64,000 nt of DNA from Flavobacterium sp. UMI-01 (GCF_019656315.1 NZ_BPLU01000035.1:62001-126000); one strand, 5' to 3'; positions 7,812 to 17,364 are shown, counted from the stretch's first letter. The notes: generated by a model not told the origin, from the sequence alone. Made by a program: numbers and translations.

Positions 7812-9296
7812 TTAAAAGTTACTATTCATCTCCAAGATACATTTTTTTACTCCAAATGACACGATATCGCGATACGATTTTGTAAACGCATCACAAAAAC
7901 GAGCTGATTGGCTTAAATTCCCGAAAACTTCTTCAAGAGTTAAAAATTGTGCTGGATTTTCTTTTGCCAGTTGGGCTTGAGCCAAAAGCGTTTCTTGAAG
8001 CGCATCTTTGATAGTAATGGGTTCATTTTTTTCGTTCACGCCCAAGCTATACACTGCCCAAGCCGCTAAAACAAAAGCCGCATAATCCACAGTCCCATTA
8101 ATTTTTAATTGTTCGTGAACCGTTGGTAAAATAAACTTCGGAATCTTAGCTGATGTTTCGGAACAAATACGCTCTATTTGGTCTTTGATGTGGGTATTGC
8201 TGAATCTTTCGATAAGCGTTTTTTTGTATTTAGGCAAATCCATACCTTCTAATCCATGAAGAATCGGTGTAACCTCATTGTCCAAATAGATGGCTAAGAA
8301 CTTCCCGATTTCAGGTTTGCTAATCGCTTCATCAATGGTCGTGTATCCCATCAAGCTCCCTAAGATGCCAACTACAGAGTGTCCTGCATTGAGTAATCCT
8401 AATTTCATTTTTTCAAAAGGCTCAACATCTTTTACAAACTGAACTCCCACCGTTTCCAACGGAGGTCTGCCAGCGATAAAATTGTCTTCGATAACCCATT
8501 GTTGAAAGGATTCGCATACGACAGGCCATTGGTCTTCAATTCCTGAAGTTTCTAGAAGATGGCTACAATCCGATGGCATCGTGGCAGGGGTGATTCGGTC
8601 CACCATACTGTTGGGAAACGATACATTAGCTTCCATCCATTCTAATAAATCAGGCTGTGCAAATTGGATATAAGAAACTAACATTCCCTTAGTAACATCG
8701 CCATTCCCTTCGATATTATCGCATGAAAGGATGGTACAAGGTCCGCTGTTATTTTCTTTACGCAGTTGTAAGGCTTGTGTCAGGTAACCAAAAATGGTTT
8801 TAGGCGACTCTGGATTTTGGCTATCGTGAATGATTTGAGGATTGTCAAAATTAAACTTTCCTGTTGCTTCGTTCAAGTTATAGCCTCCCTCTGTAATGGT
8901 TAGCGAAATAATTTTAACCTCTGGAGAGGCCATTTTTTCGATTACTGCTTTAGGATTTGCCGGTGCGTATAAATAGTCCACTATTGAACCCATTACGCGC
9001 TTAGTCAAACTCCCGTCAAGCTCTTTTACTACTAAGGTATATAAGCCGTCTTGGGTGTGTAAGGTGTTGTAGATTTTTTGATCAAAATCCAACAAAGCCA
9101 CTCCGCAAATTCCCCAATTAGCGTTAGATTCCTCATGTAATAATTGGTCTAAGTACATGGCTTGGTGTGCTCTATGAAAACCACCTACCCCTACATGTAC
9201 TATTCCTGACTTGATATTTTCTCGGTTGTATTGAGGTATAGCGACCCTGTCAGACAACTCTTGCAAGTTGCTGTTGTTCAATTTAATATGTTTCAT
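7812..9296 (-). CDS. Mannitol 2-dehydrogenase (paralogue 2)
   Basis: This 494-residue long-chain polyol dehydrogenase has an intact Rossmann motif GVGGFHRAHQ (about residues 37-46) and the catalytic K-x4-N-x2-H pattern (KLGLLNAGH, about residue 300). It probably oxidises imported mannitol to fructose. It lies between the ABC permease gene (6 nt gap) and the fructokinase gene, giving a complete uptake-oxidation-phosphorylation series in one operon. It is a clear paralogue of the gene at 5307-6791, with the same length and many shared blocks such as TILSCDNI and DQWPVVCE. Confidence 0.92.
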   Translation of the reverse strand: MKHIKLNNSNLQELSDRVAIPQYNRENIKSGIVHVGVGGFHRAHQAMYLDQLLHEESNANWGICGVALLDFDQKIYNTLHTQDGLYTLVVKELDGSLTKRVMGSIVDYLYAPANPKAVIEKMASPEVKIISLTITEGGYNLNEATGKFNFDNPQIIHDSQNPESPKTIFGYLTQALQLRKENNSGPCTILSCDNIEGNGDVTKGMLVSYIQFAQPDLLEWMEANVSFPNSMVDRITPATMPSDCSHLLETSGIEDQWPVVCESFQQWVIEDNFIAGRPPLETVGVQFVKDVEPFEKMKLGLLNAGHSVVGILGSLMGYTTIDEAISKPEIGKFLAIYLDNEVTPILHGLEGMDLPKYKKTLIERFSNTHIKDQIERICSETSAKIPKFILPTVHEQLKINGTVDYAAFVLAAWAVYSLGVNEKNEPITIKDALQETLLAQAQLAKENPAQFLTLEEVFGNLSQSARFCDAFTKSYRDIVSFGVKKCILEMNSNF

Positions 9297-9301
9297 GTTT
9301 G

Positions 9302-10273
9302 TTATTTTTTTCCTTCGAATTTTTGAAATAAAACCGCCAAGATGATGATTCCACCTTTTACGACTTGTTGTGGATAAGAAGGTACGTTGAGTAGATTTAA
9401 AATATTTCCAATTAAGCCTAAGATTAACACGCCCATAAGTGTATTCACGGCATTTCCTTTTCCACCATTCAAGCTAGCGCCACCAATGACCACTGCCGCA
9501 ATGGCATCCAATTCCCAAGCTACTCCCATATTAGGCGAACCTAAGTTGGTTCTTGAAGCGGTGATAATAGCTGCCAAAGCTGCTAAAGAGCCTGATATGG
9601 CATAGACCAAAAATTTATATTTACTTACTTTAATTCCAGATAAACGAGAAGCTTCCTCGTTACTTCCCATCGCGATTACTAATCGCCCAAAAACATTGTA
9701 CTTTAACACCACTGCGGCAATTGCTACAACGATAAAAAATACGATAGCGATATTTGGGATAAATAGGGTAGAGTTGTTTGCAAAATCAGACATGAAGGCT
9801 CCTCCTGGCGAATCAAATGTAACAGGTGAACCCTTAGAATAAATAAATCCTAATCCTCTTGCAATGGTCATTAAGGCCAAAGTTGCAATGAAGGGTGCCA
9901 TTTTTTGATAGGCAACTAAATAACCCGACAAACTCCCCAGAGCAAAACCTAATAAGAGGGTTCCCAAAATGGCTACGGGTAAAATCACCACATTGATTAA
10001 GAGGGCAAAGGTTACCGCTAATAAGGCCACCATAGAACCTACTGACAAATCAATACCGCCAGTAAGAATTACAATTAACATTCCGATACTGATAATCCCA
10101 ATTCCAGATACTTGTTTTAACAAGTTAGACAGATTGGTTTCAGTAAAAAATACATCAGAAATAAATGCTGAAAAAATAACCAGCAGAATAAAAATAAAAA
10201 TGGTGTTGTGTTTAATCAGGAATTTTAATATCCCACCTGCACCGCTAGACTGTTCTTTTATAGATGAATTCAT
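9302..10273 (-). CDS. Sugar ABC transporter permease (RbsC family)
   Basis: This 323-residue inner-membrane permease is built of hydrophobic helices and has the family segments GGIDLSVGS (about residues 71-79) and AAVVIGGASLNGG (about 259-271). It forms the channel of a ribose-type ABC importer with the ATPase and binding-protein genes directly upstream in the operon. The spacing to mtlD2 is only 6 nt. In this context the substrate is likely mannitol or a related polyol rather than ribose (inference). A carbohydrate ABC importer is notable because Bacteroidetes rely mostly on SusCD and MFS/SSS uptake. Confidence 0.92.
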   Translation of the reverse strand: MNSSIKEQSSGAGGILKFLIKHNTIFIFILLVIFSAFISDVFFTETNLSNLLKQVSGIGIISIGMLIVILTGGIDLSVGSMVALLAVTFALLINVVILPVAILGTLLLGFALGSLSGYLVAYQKMAPFIATLALMTIARGLGFIYSKGSPVTFDSPGGAFMSDFANNSTLFIPNIAIVFFIVVAIAAVVLKYNVFGRLVIAMGSNEEASRLSGIKVSKYKFLVYAISGSLAALAAIITASRTNLGSPNMGVAWELDAIAAVVIGGASLNGGKGNAVNTLMGVLILGLIGNILNLLNVPSYPQQVVKGGIIILAVLFQKFEGKK

Positions 10274-10298
10274 TGTTTTGATATTTAAGTTGTTATTT

Positions 10299-11816
10299 TT
10301 AATTTTTTAATTCTTCACCAATTGAATACCTTAAAATATTTTCTTCAGTGAATTTTTCCTTAGGTAATTCGCCAAAAATTGTTCCCTTATGCATTACCAG
10401 AATTCGGTCAGCTATTCCCATAATCTCTGGCATATCCGAAGAAATAACAATAACCCCAACTCCTTTTTGAGCTACTTCGTTTATGAGGTTGTATATCTCC
10501 ACTTTGGCACCCACATCAACTCCTCTGGTGGGTTCATCAATAATAATCAGTTTGCTGTCAATGCTCAGCCATTTGGCTAAAGCTACTTTTTGCTGGTTTC
10601 CACCTGATAGGTTTTTTACATCTACCTCGCTACTGACTGTTTTGATTTTTAACTTACTGATCAAACCGCTAACATTTTCAAATTCTTTTTTATTGTTTAT
10701 AAAACCAAATGCACTTGAAATGGGTTTGAAGCTCGTAATACTTATATTTTTTCTAATGGAAAGCGGTAAAAACACACCTTCTTCTTTTCTGTCTTCTGAT
10801 ACAAAACCAATTTCGTTTTTTACTGCATCAAAAGGTGTATTGGTAGTAATGACTTTCCCGTTAAGTATCAAGGTCCCCGATTTCTTTTTGTCGGCACCAA
10901 AAATAAGTTTGGCCATCTCGGTTCTACCGCTACCACCTAAACCAGCTATACCTAGTACTTCGCCAGGGCGAACAGAAAAAGAAACATCTTTAATAAATCC
11001 ATCACTTCCGTAAAGATTTTTAACTTCAAAAACTGGAGTCACGCTAGTATTAGGGTCCCGACTAGGATACAAATCCTCCAAATCACGACCAATCATTAAT
11101 TTTATCACATTGTCTTTATCAATGTCTTTTGTTGCCATGCTTCCCGTATCAACACCGTCTTTTAATACGGTTATGGTGTCAGCTATCTTGAATATCTCAT
11201 CCAAGTGATGCGAAATATAGATGATTGACATGCCTTCTTTTTTGAGCCTCAAAAGATTGTCAAACAATTTTTGCGCATCATTTGGATCAAATACTGTCGT
11301 AGGTTCGTCCAAAACCAATACTTTGGTGTCTTCTGATAAAGCCTTTGCAATTTCGACCACTTGTTTTTGAACAATGCTTAAATCCCTCACTTTGGCCGAA
11401 GCATCAATGTCAAACCCCAAAGAGTTTATCAATTGCTGTGCATCATTGGTGATTTCTTTCCAACGCATCCAAAATTTACTTGCACCTAATTTGTGTAAAT
11501 AAATATTTTCTGCAACGGATAAATCATTTACTAAGGACAATTCTTGGTACACGACACTAATACCTAACATTTGTCCGTAGTGGGTGTTTTTAGGATTAAT
11601 TTCTTCTCCATTCAGCAGGACGGTACCACCATCCTTTTGATGTACACCACTTAGGATTTTAACTAAGGTAGATTTTCCTGCTCCATTCTCGCCGAGTAAA
11701 GCATGGATTTCTCCATGCTTTATTTTTAAATTCACTCCTTGGAGTACTGAAACAACACCAAAACTTTTGGTAATTCCAGTCATCTCAACTCGGTATTCAC
11801 TTTTCCTGTTTTCCAT
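10299..11816 (-). CDS. Sugar ABC transporter ATP-binding protein (RbsA family)
   Basis: This is a 505-residue tandem ATPase. The first nucleotide-binding domain has Walker A GENGAGKST and a weak signature DLSIVQKQ. The second has a degenerate Walker A (GLGGSGRTE) and a good signature LSGGNQQK. This uneven pair is normal for the RbsA/MglA family. The longest frame starts at a TTG (11834), but the ATG at 11816 (MENRKSEY) is the likelier start, 21 nt after the binding-protein stop. It powers the permease encoded next downstream. Confidence 0.92.
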   Translation of the reverse strand: MENRKSEYRVEMTGITKSFGVVSVLQGVNLKIKHGEIHALLGENGAGKSTLVKILSGVHQKDGGTVLLNGEEINPKNTHYGQMLGISVVYQELSLVNDLSVAENIYLHKLGASKFWMRWKEITNDAQQLINSLGFDIDASAKVRDLSIVQKQVVEIAKALSEDTKVLVLDEPTTVFDPNDAQKLFDNLLRLKKEGMSIIYISHHLDEIFKIADTITVLKDGVDTGSMATKDIDKDNVIKLMIGRDLEDLYPSRDPNTSVTPVFEVKNLYGSDGFIKDVSFSVRPGEVLGIAGLGGSGRTEMAKLIFGADKKKSGTLILNGKVITTNTPFDAVKNEIGFVSEDRKEEGVFLPLSIRKNISITSFKPISSAFGFINNKKEFENVSGLISKLKIKTVSSEVDVKNLSGGNQQKVALAKWLSIDSKLIIIDEPTRGVDVGAKVEIYNLINEVAQKGVGVIVISSDMPEIMGIADRILVMHKGTIFGELPKEKFTEENILRYSIGEELKN

Positions 11817-11837
11817 GCTACTATAGTTTTGCAATTA

Positions 11838-12890
11838 TTAAAACAATGCTTTTGGATTGTAATATTTAGCCGCGTTTTCTTTGGTGATTAATAAAGGTGC
11901 TGTATAAGATACTTTAGGGAAGTCTCTTTTGCCATTAATGTATTGAATGGCTCCTTCAACTGCATTTTTACCTATTTGTACCGGGCTATTCATAGCAGTA
12001 CATCCATAAAAATTAGTATCCATAATGTATTTAATAGCTTCTTTTTGACCATCTGCAGCTGCTACAATTAAGATGTCATTTGTTTTTCCAGCTTGTTTGA
12101 TTGCCTTGATAGCACCTAGTACACATACATCAGCTTCTGCCAATACTACATTGATATTTGGGTGAGCGACTAGGATATCTTCCATGGCTTTTTGACCTCC
12201 CGCGTATGTCCAATCTGTGTACATTTGCGTCTCAACAGTCAAGTTAATTTTTCCTTGGCTTCTCAATTGCTCCTCGGTAATACCTTGCAACAAACCTTGT
12301 TTGCGAGTTCTACCTACTGGGTTTCCTGCGTTTCCACTCAATAGGGCAATAGTCATTTTTTTAGCTCCAAATTTCTTAGCTACCCATTCACCAGCTAATT
12401 CTCCGTTTGCCAAATTATTTGACTGAATAGTAGTCACATAATCAGCTGAATCATCAATAGAACTATCAATAATAAATACTGGAATTCCTGCTTTCTTAGC
12501 CAATTTAGTTACACCAACTAAGGCATCAGGGTCTTTAGGATTCAACAATAAAGCATCTACTCCTTTGGTGATTAAATCCTCAACAGCAGCAATTTGTTTG
12601 TTGATGTCTCCTTGACCGTCTGCTGATAAGAAAGTCATTCCGTTTGCTTCTGTAGTTTCTTGAATACTTGTCAATAGCGCTTGGTAATACGGAGCGTCTA
12701 ATGATGGCGTGCAATATCCAATTTTCATCCCTGTCAAATCTTTGGCGCTTTCAATTTTACTACCTGTATTTTCTGTAGTGCCAGCATCCTCAGGTTTTGC
12801 ATTTTTTTCTTTATCAATACAACTTGCTGTAGTTGCAATAATGGCCAACATCAATAAAGGCTTAACTATTTTTTTAAATACTGTTTTCAT
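11838..12890 (-). CDS. Sugar-binding lipoprotein of the ABC importer (RbsB family)
   Basis: This periplasmic binding protein of the ribose/galactose type has an N-terminal lipoprotein signal ending TTASC, with Cys24 as lipid anchor when starting at the ATG at 12890. The longer frame begins at a TTG (12914) and would spoil the signal peptide. Family blocks include IGYCTPSLDAPYY near the start of the mature domain and VVAAADGQKEAI near the C-terminus. It delivers the substrate to the permease. It follows the outer-membrane protein gene by 46 nt in the same operon. Confidence 0.92.
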   Translation of the reverse strand: MKTVFKKIVKPLLMLAIIATTASCIDKEKNAKPEDAGTTENTGSKIESAKDLTGMKIGYCTPSLDAPYYQALLTSIQETTEANGMTFLSADGQGDINKQIAAVEDLITKGVDALLLNPKDPDALVGVTKLAKKAGIPVFIIDSSIDDSADYVTTIQSNNLANGELAGEWVAKKFGAKKMTIALLSGNAGNPVGRTRKQGLLQGITEEQLRSQGKINLTVETQMYTDWTYAGGQKAMEDILVAHPNINVVLAEADVCVLGAIKAIKQAGKTNDILIVAAADGQKEAIKYIMDTNFYGCTAMNSPVQIGKNAVEGAIQYINGKRDFPKVSYTAPLLITKENAAKYYNPKALF

Positions 12891-12936
12891 GGTTTTTAAG
12901 TTTTTGATTGTCAATAATTTTTTTTTACTTTTTATA

Positions 12937-13818
12937 TTAGAATAGTTTTACGTCAACTTGTAATACTGTTTTTTCTTTTTCTGGATTCCACATTGCGGTT
13001 ACGTCCACTGGAAAAACATAGTTTCCTAATTTTACATTTTTAGACAAGACTGCTCCCACATTAATAAAGTTTCCTTTGCCTTCGGTATAAAAAGTTTTAT
13101 CCGTTATAAAAGACCAAGCACCACCTGCAAAAAGAGAAAGATTGGTTCCGTTTTTCTTCTGCCAAACCTTGCTTTTTACTTCTAAATAATGCGTATAGGA
13201 ATCCTTAAGTGAACCGTCGGCCTGAACTTCATAATCTCCAGAACCTCCACCTAAAATTGTGGCTAAATACAAAGAAGTGTTTTTAGTTGCTTGGTATCCG
13301 AAGTTTAAATCTACGAAATTATATCCTTGTGTTTTGTCATAACTCCAATAATGTAGCTTATCTCCTCTTTCTTCTACTCCAGTATAGTTGTTGTGTGTTA
13401 CAGCTTCTATAAAAAATTTGTCTGTAAAATGATAGGCAGTATAGATGGAGAATTCTTTGTAATGTGCACCCACCTGATCGCCATTTTTGTTAGTAACATC
13501 AGAAGCTGCACCTGCTCCTCCCCAAAAACCAAATACAAATTTTTTATCCCTTGTGTTGTATTCTAAATTAGTAGCGACCATTGGGCCAGGAGTTACTACA
13601 AAGCCATGCCACAAGTGCATGTTTTTTAATCGAAGACCAAATGAGAACGGTTCGTATTTGTCTTCTACTTCTTCGGTATCTTTAAATACCTCATTTTTAT
13701 TCTTCTGTGCCTGAATAGAAGTGGCACTCAATAACAAGACTACTGCTATGGCTTGTATTGTTTTCTTTCCTTTTTTAATTGCTTTAAAAGCTCCTTGAGT
13801 TTGGGCTAATTGATTCAT
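12937..13818 (-). CDS. Outer-membrane beta-barrel protein of the polyol operon
   Basis: This 293-residue protein has a signal peptide with a long basic leader (cleavage probably after SIQAQ, about residue 38) and a body of alternating polar/aromatic strands ending in F, typical of outer-membrane barrels (last residues VLQVDVKLF). It is first in the mannitol operon, so it probably acts as the porin through which the sugar enters the periplasm, in place of a SusCD pair (inference). A promoter box and an operator-like palindrome lie 43-80 nt upstream of the ATG. Confidence 0.85.
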   Translation of the reverse strand: MNQLAQTQGAFKAIKKGKKTIQAIAVVLLLSATSIQAQKNKNEVFKDTEEVEDKYEPFSFGLRLKNMHLWHGFVVTPGPMVATNLEYNTRDKKFVFGFWGGAGAASDVTNKNGDQVGAHYKEFSIYTAYHFTDKFFIEAVTHNNYTGVEERGDKLHYWSYDKTQGYNFVDLNFGYQATKNTSLYLATILGGGSGDYEVQADGSLKDSYTHYLEVKSKVWQKKNGTNLSLFAGGAWSFITDKTFYTEGKGNFINVGAVLSKNVKLGNYVFPVDVTAMWNPEKEKTVLQVDVKLF

Positions 13819-13860
13819 AATTAATTTTTTTGTTAGTTTGATAGTTTGTTAGGTTTTTAT

Positions 13861-13881
13861 AAAACGTATTTTGTACGCTTT
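13861..13881. promoter_or_regulatory. Operator-like palindrome, site 1
   Basis: Half-sites AAAACGTA and TACGCTTT are separated by 5 nt. The site lies next to the expected transcription start of the operon (about 13882), a position suited to repression. It shares the 8-5-8 layout and the ACGTA/TACG core with site 2 (14014-14034). The binding protein is unknown. Confidence 0.65.
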
Positions 13882-13888
13882 ATTAAAG

Positions 13889-13896
13889 CAAAGATA
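13889..13896 (-). promoter_or_regulatory. -7 box of the polyol uptake operon
   Basis: TATCTTTG on the minus strand matches TAnnTTTG, 71 nt before the ATG of the outer-membrane protein gene. No good -33 element is seen, which would fit a promoter needing activation. Confidence 0.6.
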
Positions 13897-14013
13897 GAAT
13901 TAATTTTAAGATATCTAAAAATATTTTACGTTAAAAAAACATTTAATATAAAAAAATAAACTATAAAATGCGATTAATGCCAATAAATACAAGTATTTTG
14001 GATATTTAAAATA

Positions 14014-14034
14014 ATTACGTAAAAAATACGTTTT
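14014..14034. promoter_or_regulatory. Operator-like palindrome, site 2
   Basis: Half-sites ATTACGTA and TACGTTTT are separated by an A5 spacer, with the same geometry as site 1 about 150 bp away. Two matching sites flanking the promoter would allow DNA looping (inference). Apart from the two palindromes and the promoter box, I see nothing else in the 351-bp gap. Confidence 0.6.
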
Positions 14035-14168
14035 ATTTTAAAATGAAAGAAAAGTAAGTCGCGATTTGTTTCAAAAATTCTTAAAAAAGACTTGCTAACA
14101 ACCAAACCTTTACTAGAAGTAAGGGCGATGTAGTGTTGTAATAAAAAGTAGGGTGTAAAGGGAAGGCT

Positions 14169-14609
14169 TTACATTTTCTTAATCACATAAGTTACAATTC
14201 CCCAAATGACGAATTGATTCTCTTCGGTGACTTTAATAGGGTTGTACGTGGGGTTTTCAGGCATGAGATAAAGGAAATCTTTCTCTAATTTGATGCGTTT
14301 TACGGTAAATTCGCCATCGATAAAACAAATGGCAATTTTGTTGTTTTGAGGTTCTAAACTTCTGTCCACGACCAACACATCTTTGTCTTCTATACCCGCA
14401 TCTACCATTGAGTTTCCTTTGACTTTGATGTAGAAAGTAGCCAACGGATTTTCGCTTAACTCTTTGTTCAAATCAATATTGTTCTCCATGAAGTCGGCTG
14501 CGGGTGAAGGAAATCCAGCCGAAACACCATCCGGAATAAAAGGGATGCGCAAATCACTTTCGTAATCTGGTTTGAAAAACTGGAGTTTGTTTTCTTTCTT
14601 AGCCGACAT
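14169..14609 (-). CDS. umuD: UmuD-like error-prone repair protein (S24 peptidase)
   Basis: This 146-residue LexA-fold auto-peptidase has the catalytic serine in GNSMVDAG (Ser67) and the lysine in TVKRIKL (Lys104). The probable self-cleavage site is Ala31-Gly32 in VSAGFPSPAAD. After cleavage, UmuD' would join UmuC as DNA polymerase V for translesion synthesis. Its start overlaps the end of umuC by 11 bp, so translation is likely coupled. The order on the transcript is umuC then umuD, the reverse of E. coli. Confidence 0.93.
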   Translation of the reverse strand: MSAKKENKLQFFKPDYESDLRIPFIPDGVSAGFPSPAADFMENNIDLNKELSENPLATFYIKVKGNSMVDAGIEDKDVLVVDRSLEPQNNKIAICFIDGEFTVKRIKLEKDFLYLMPENPTYNPIKVTEENQFVIWGIVTYVIKKM

Positions 14610-15873
14610 TGATTTCGAGTAGCTCTTTAAAATTAGTTGTGTATTTAGGCGATAAATGATTTTGATTCATGTCCCAGGTTAGGCGTAAATTTTGGGAAGC
14701 CAATTTGATTTTGGTTTCTCCTATTTTATGATTTAGTACATCCATTACCTGCATCAACGCCAAATGTTTGGGGTTTTCCTCCTCAAAAAGTTGGAATTGT
14801 TTTTTGTTTTCATCCGTAAGTCCCGTAACGATAACACCCGCTTTCTTGAATTTCAAATGTTCATTGCCTTTGTGCAATTGCTTTAATAATTGTACCGCTG
14901 CATTGGCAATCGTTAAACTGGAATGAGTGCCATAGGGCAGATTGACCGCTGCATTAAAATAATACTTATTGGTTTCAATACGGTGTTTGTCCACCACGAG
15001 CATCACGACAATGGTGTGACAACAGGACTTTTGTTTGCGTAATTTTTCGGCACAAACGACGGCAAAGGTGGTTATTCTTTCGCGAAGCAAATCAAAATCA
15101 GCGATTTGTTTGGGAAAACTTCGGGTAACGGATACGCTTTTTTTCTGCTCCACAATAGGTTCCAAATCCAAAACAGAGTTCCCTTCCAGTTCGTATTTCA
15201 ATCGCATGCCTATCACGCCCATTTCTTTTTTAATCCAAGCCTCATGTTGGGGCTGAATAAAATCATAAGCAGTATGGATGTTGCGTGATTTTACTTTTTT
15301 GATAGTGCGGTAACCAATGCCCCATACATCTTCAATCTTGGTCCACTTCAACGCTTTGATACGTTTTTCATCCGAATCGATTACATACACTCCTGAGGTG
15401 CGGTCTTGAAATTTCTTCGCGATTCTATTGGCTACCTTGGATAAGGCTTTGGTAGGGGCAAAACCGATGCAAACAGGAAGTCCTACCCATTTATGAATGC
15501 GCTGTTTCATTTGAAGGCCATAATCGTGAAAATTGGTTACAGCAAGTCCGTCAAAATTCAGGAAAGCCTCGTCAATGCTGTAAATCTCCACATTAGGAGT
15601 AAATTGCCCTAAAATGGCCATTACCCGATTGCTCAAGTCGCCGTAAAGCGCATAATTAGACGAAAAAACCTGAATGTTTTTTTCGCGGATGAGCTCTTTG
15701 ATTTGGAAGGCTGGTGCGCCCATAGGAACTCCTGCTTCCTTGGCTTCATTACTGCGCGAGATGACACAGCCGTCATTATTAGACAGAATAACCACTGGTT
15801 TTCCGTTCAATTCAGGACGAAAAACCCGCTCACAGGAGGCATAAAAGTTATTACAATCGACTAGTGCATACAT
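14599..15873 (-). CDS. umuC: UmuC-like Y-family DNA polymerase
   Basis: This 424-residue polymerase V catalytic subunit starts MYALVDCNNFYASCERVF, giving the first metal-binding Asp and the steric-gate region. It also has the second acidic motif YSIDEAFL (about residues 97-104) and the helix-hairpin-helix zone DVWGIGYRTIKK. It bypasses DNA lesions with low fidelity. The gene is first in a two-gene operon with umuD. A minus-strand TAATTTTG box (15878-15885) ends only 5 nt before the ATG, so any transcript from it would be nearly leaderless. Confidence 0.94.
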   Translation of the reverse strand: MYALVDCNNFYASCERVFRPELNGKPVVILSNNDGCVISRSNEAKEAGVPMGAPAFQIKELIREKNIQVFSSNYALYGDLSNRVMAILGQFTPNVEIYSIDEAFLNFDGLAVTNFHDYGLQMKQRIHKWVGLPVCIGFAPTKALSKVANRIAKKFQDRTSGVYVIDSDEKRIKALKWTKIEDVWGIGYRTIKKVKSRNIHTAYDFIQPQHEAWIKKEMGVIGMRLKYELEGNSVLDLEPIVEQKKSVSVTRSFPKQIADFDLLRERITTFAVVCAEKLRKQKSCCHTIVVMLVVDKHRIETNKYYFNAAVNLPYGTHSSLTIANAAVQLLKQLHKGNEHLKFKKAGVIVTGLTDENKKQFQLFEEENPKHLALMQVMDVLNHKIGETKIKLASQNLRLTWDMNQNHLSPKYTTNFKELLEINVG

Positions 15874-16061
15874 GTTACAAAATTAAGCAATAGTGGGATG
15901 ATACTCCTTTGTAATGGCGTTAAATTTATCAACTACTTCGCTCTAATTTAGCTTCCGTTGTTGGGTGTGTACAATCCATAATGAGAAGATTTTTGGGTTT
16001 TGTTGGAATAGGTATGGAGATTTCCGTTTGAGTGTTGGGGTGCCGTTCGGACAGAGTTTCG

Positions 16062-16069
16062 TATTTTTG
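16062..16069 (+). promoter_or_regulatory. -7 box of the MFS transporter gene
   Basis: TATTTTTG matches TAnnTTTG and ends 27 nt before the proposed TTG start at 16097, supporting a start close to that point. Confidence 0.5.
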
Positions 16070-16096
16070 TGATTTAGCAACTACAACATCATTATT

Positions 16097-17311
16097 TTGA
16101 TTCGATTAAACTTTATAGGGAATTACCGCGCGCAAGGAAAAATAAAAAAGAGTTTTAGAAAAGCAAAACAATCTTATTTGCGACGTATTCGCTGGGCTGT
16201 TTCTTCTTTTTATTTTGGGATGGGATTGTGTTTTGCTACTTGGGCGAGCAGAATTCCAGATATCAAAGTAGCCTTGGATTTAAGTCCTGCTGATTTGGGT
16301 AGTATCTTGCTAGCACTTCCGTTAGGGCAACTCACGATGATGCCTTTTTCGGGTAAACTGGTCACGCGATATGGAAGCCATCGTTTGTTGTTGTTTTCAT
16401 TGAGTATGTATGCTGTTTGTTTGTCTAATATGGGATTGGCGGTTCATTCGTGGCAATTAGCGCTTGGGTTGTTTCTTTTTGGTATGTGTGGCAATATGAA
16501 TAATATAGCCGTAAACACACAAGGGGTTTATACTGAGAAATTGTATAATAAGAACATTATGTCATCGTTTCACGGCGTGTGGAGTTTTGCTGGTTTCATA
16601 GGAGCTTTAATTGGGATACTGATGCTGGCCATAGCATTTACGCCTTTTCAGCATTTCTTGACTGTGGCTTTTTTGGTATTTACCTTGGTTGCGGTTAATT
16701 TTAAGTTTTTAATAAAAGCAAAAGAATCACCTAAGTCTAATGAAAAACGGAAGCTTTTTACCAAACCAGATCCTGCACTTGTGTGGCTAGGGGTGATTGG
16801 TTTTGGGTGTATGGCCAGTGAAGGAATTATGTTTGACTGGAGTGGTGTTTATTTTGAAGAAATTGTTCAAGTCCCAGGGCCTTTAATCGTTCTGGGTTAT
16901 ACTTCCTATATGATTATGATGGCGACAGGACGTTTTTTGGGAGACGGACTGATTACTCGTTTTGGTCGTAAAAATGTTATTCAAATCAGTGGCGTACTGA
17001 TTTCGACAGGATTGTTTACGGCGGTATTTTTTCCGTATTTAATTCCTGCCACTGCTGGATTTATGTTAGTTGGTTTAGGAGTTTCTACCATCGTGCCTAC
17101 CATTTATAGTGTAGCCGGAAAAACACCGCATATTCCTCCAGGTGAGGCTATTGCCATGGTAACCAGTGTGAGTTTTTTGGGTTTTTTGATGGGGCCGCCG
17201 GTAATCGGATTTATTGCAGAGCTTTTTGGGTTGCGATTTTCGTTTGCTTTTATCGGTATATTTGGTTTGATAATTGCATTTTTAGTATCCAAAATACAGG
17301 CTTTAAGGTAA
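16097..17311 (+). CDS. MFS transporter (YbjJ/FucP-like)
   Basis: This protein of about 404 residues has around 12 transmembrane helices. The first carries FGMGLCFATWASRIPDIK, characteristic of the YbjJ-like branch of the major facilitator superfamily. Substrate is unknown. No ATG precedes the first helix: the frame opens after a stop at 16070 and offers only TTG at 16097, while the first Met would cut into helix 1. A TTG start with a basic cytoplasmic N-terminus is therefore the best reading, though the exact start is uncertain. A terminator follows at 17365-17397. Confidence 0.85.
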   Translation: MIRLNFIGNYRAQGKIKKSFRKAKQSYLRRIRWAVSSFYFGMGLCFATWASRIPDIKVALDLSPADLGSILLALPLGQLTMMPFSGKLVTRYGSHRLLLFSLSMYAVCLSNMGLAVHSWQLALGLFLFGMCGNMNNIAVNTQGVYTEKLYNKNIMSSFHGVWSFAGFIGALIGILMLAIAFTPFQHFLTVAFLVFTLVAVNFKFLIKAKESPKSNEKRKLFTKPDPALVWLGVIGFGCMASEGIMFDWSGVYFEEIVQVPGPLIVLGYTSYMIMMATGRFLGDGLITRFGRKNVIQISGVLISTGLFTAVFFPYLIPATAGFMLVGLGVSTIVPTIYSVAGKTPHIPPGEAIAMVTSVSFLGFLMGPPVIGFIAELFGLRFSFAFIGIFGLIIAFLVSKIQALR

Positions 17312-17364
17312 AAATCCCTTTGTTGTTTAATCCCAAAATGTATGGGGAAGACGAAATTATTTAA

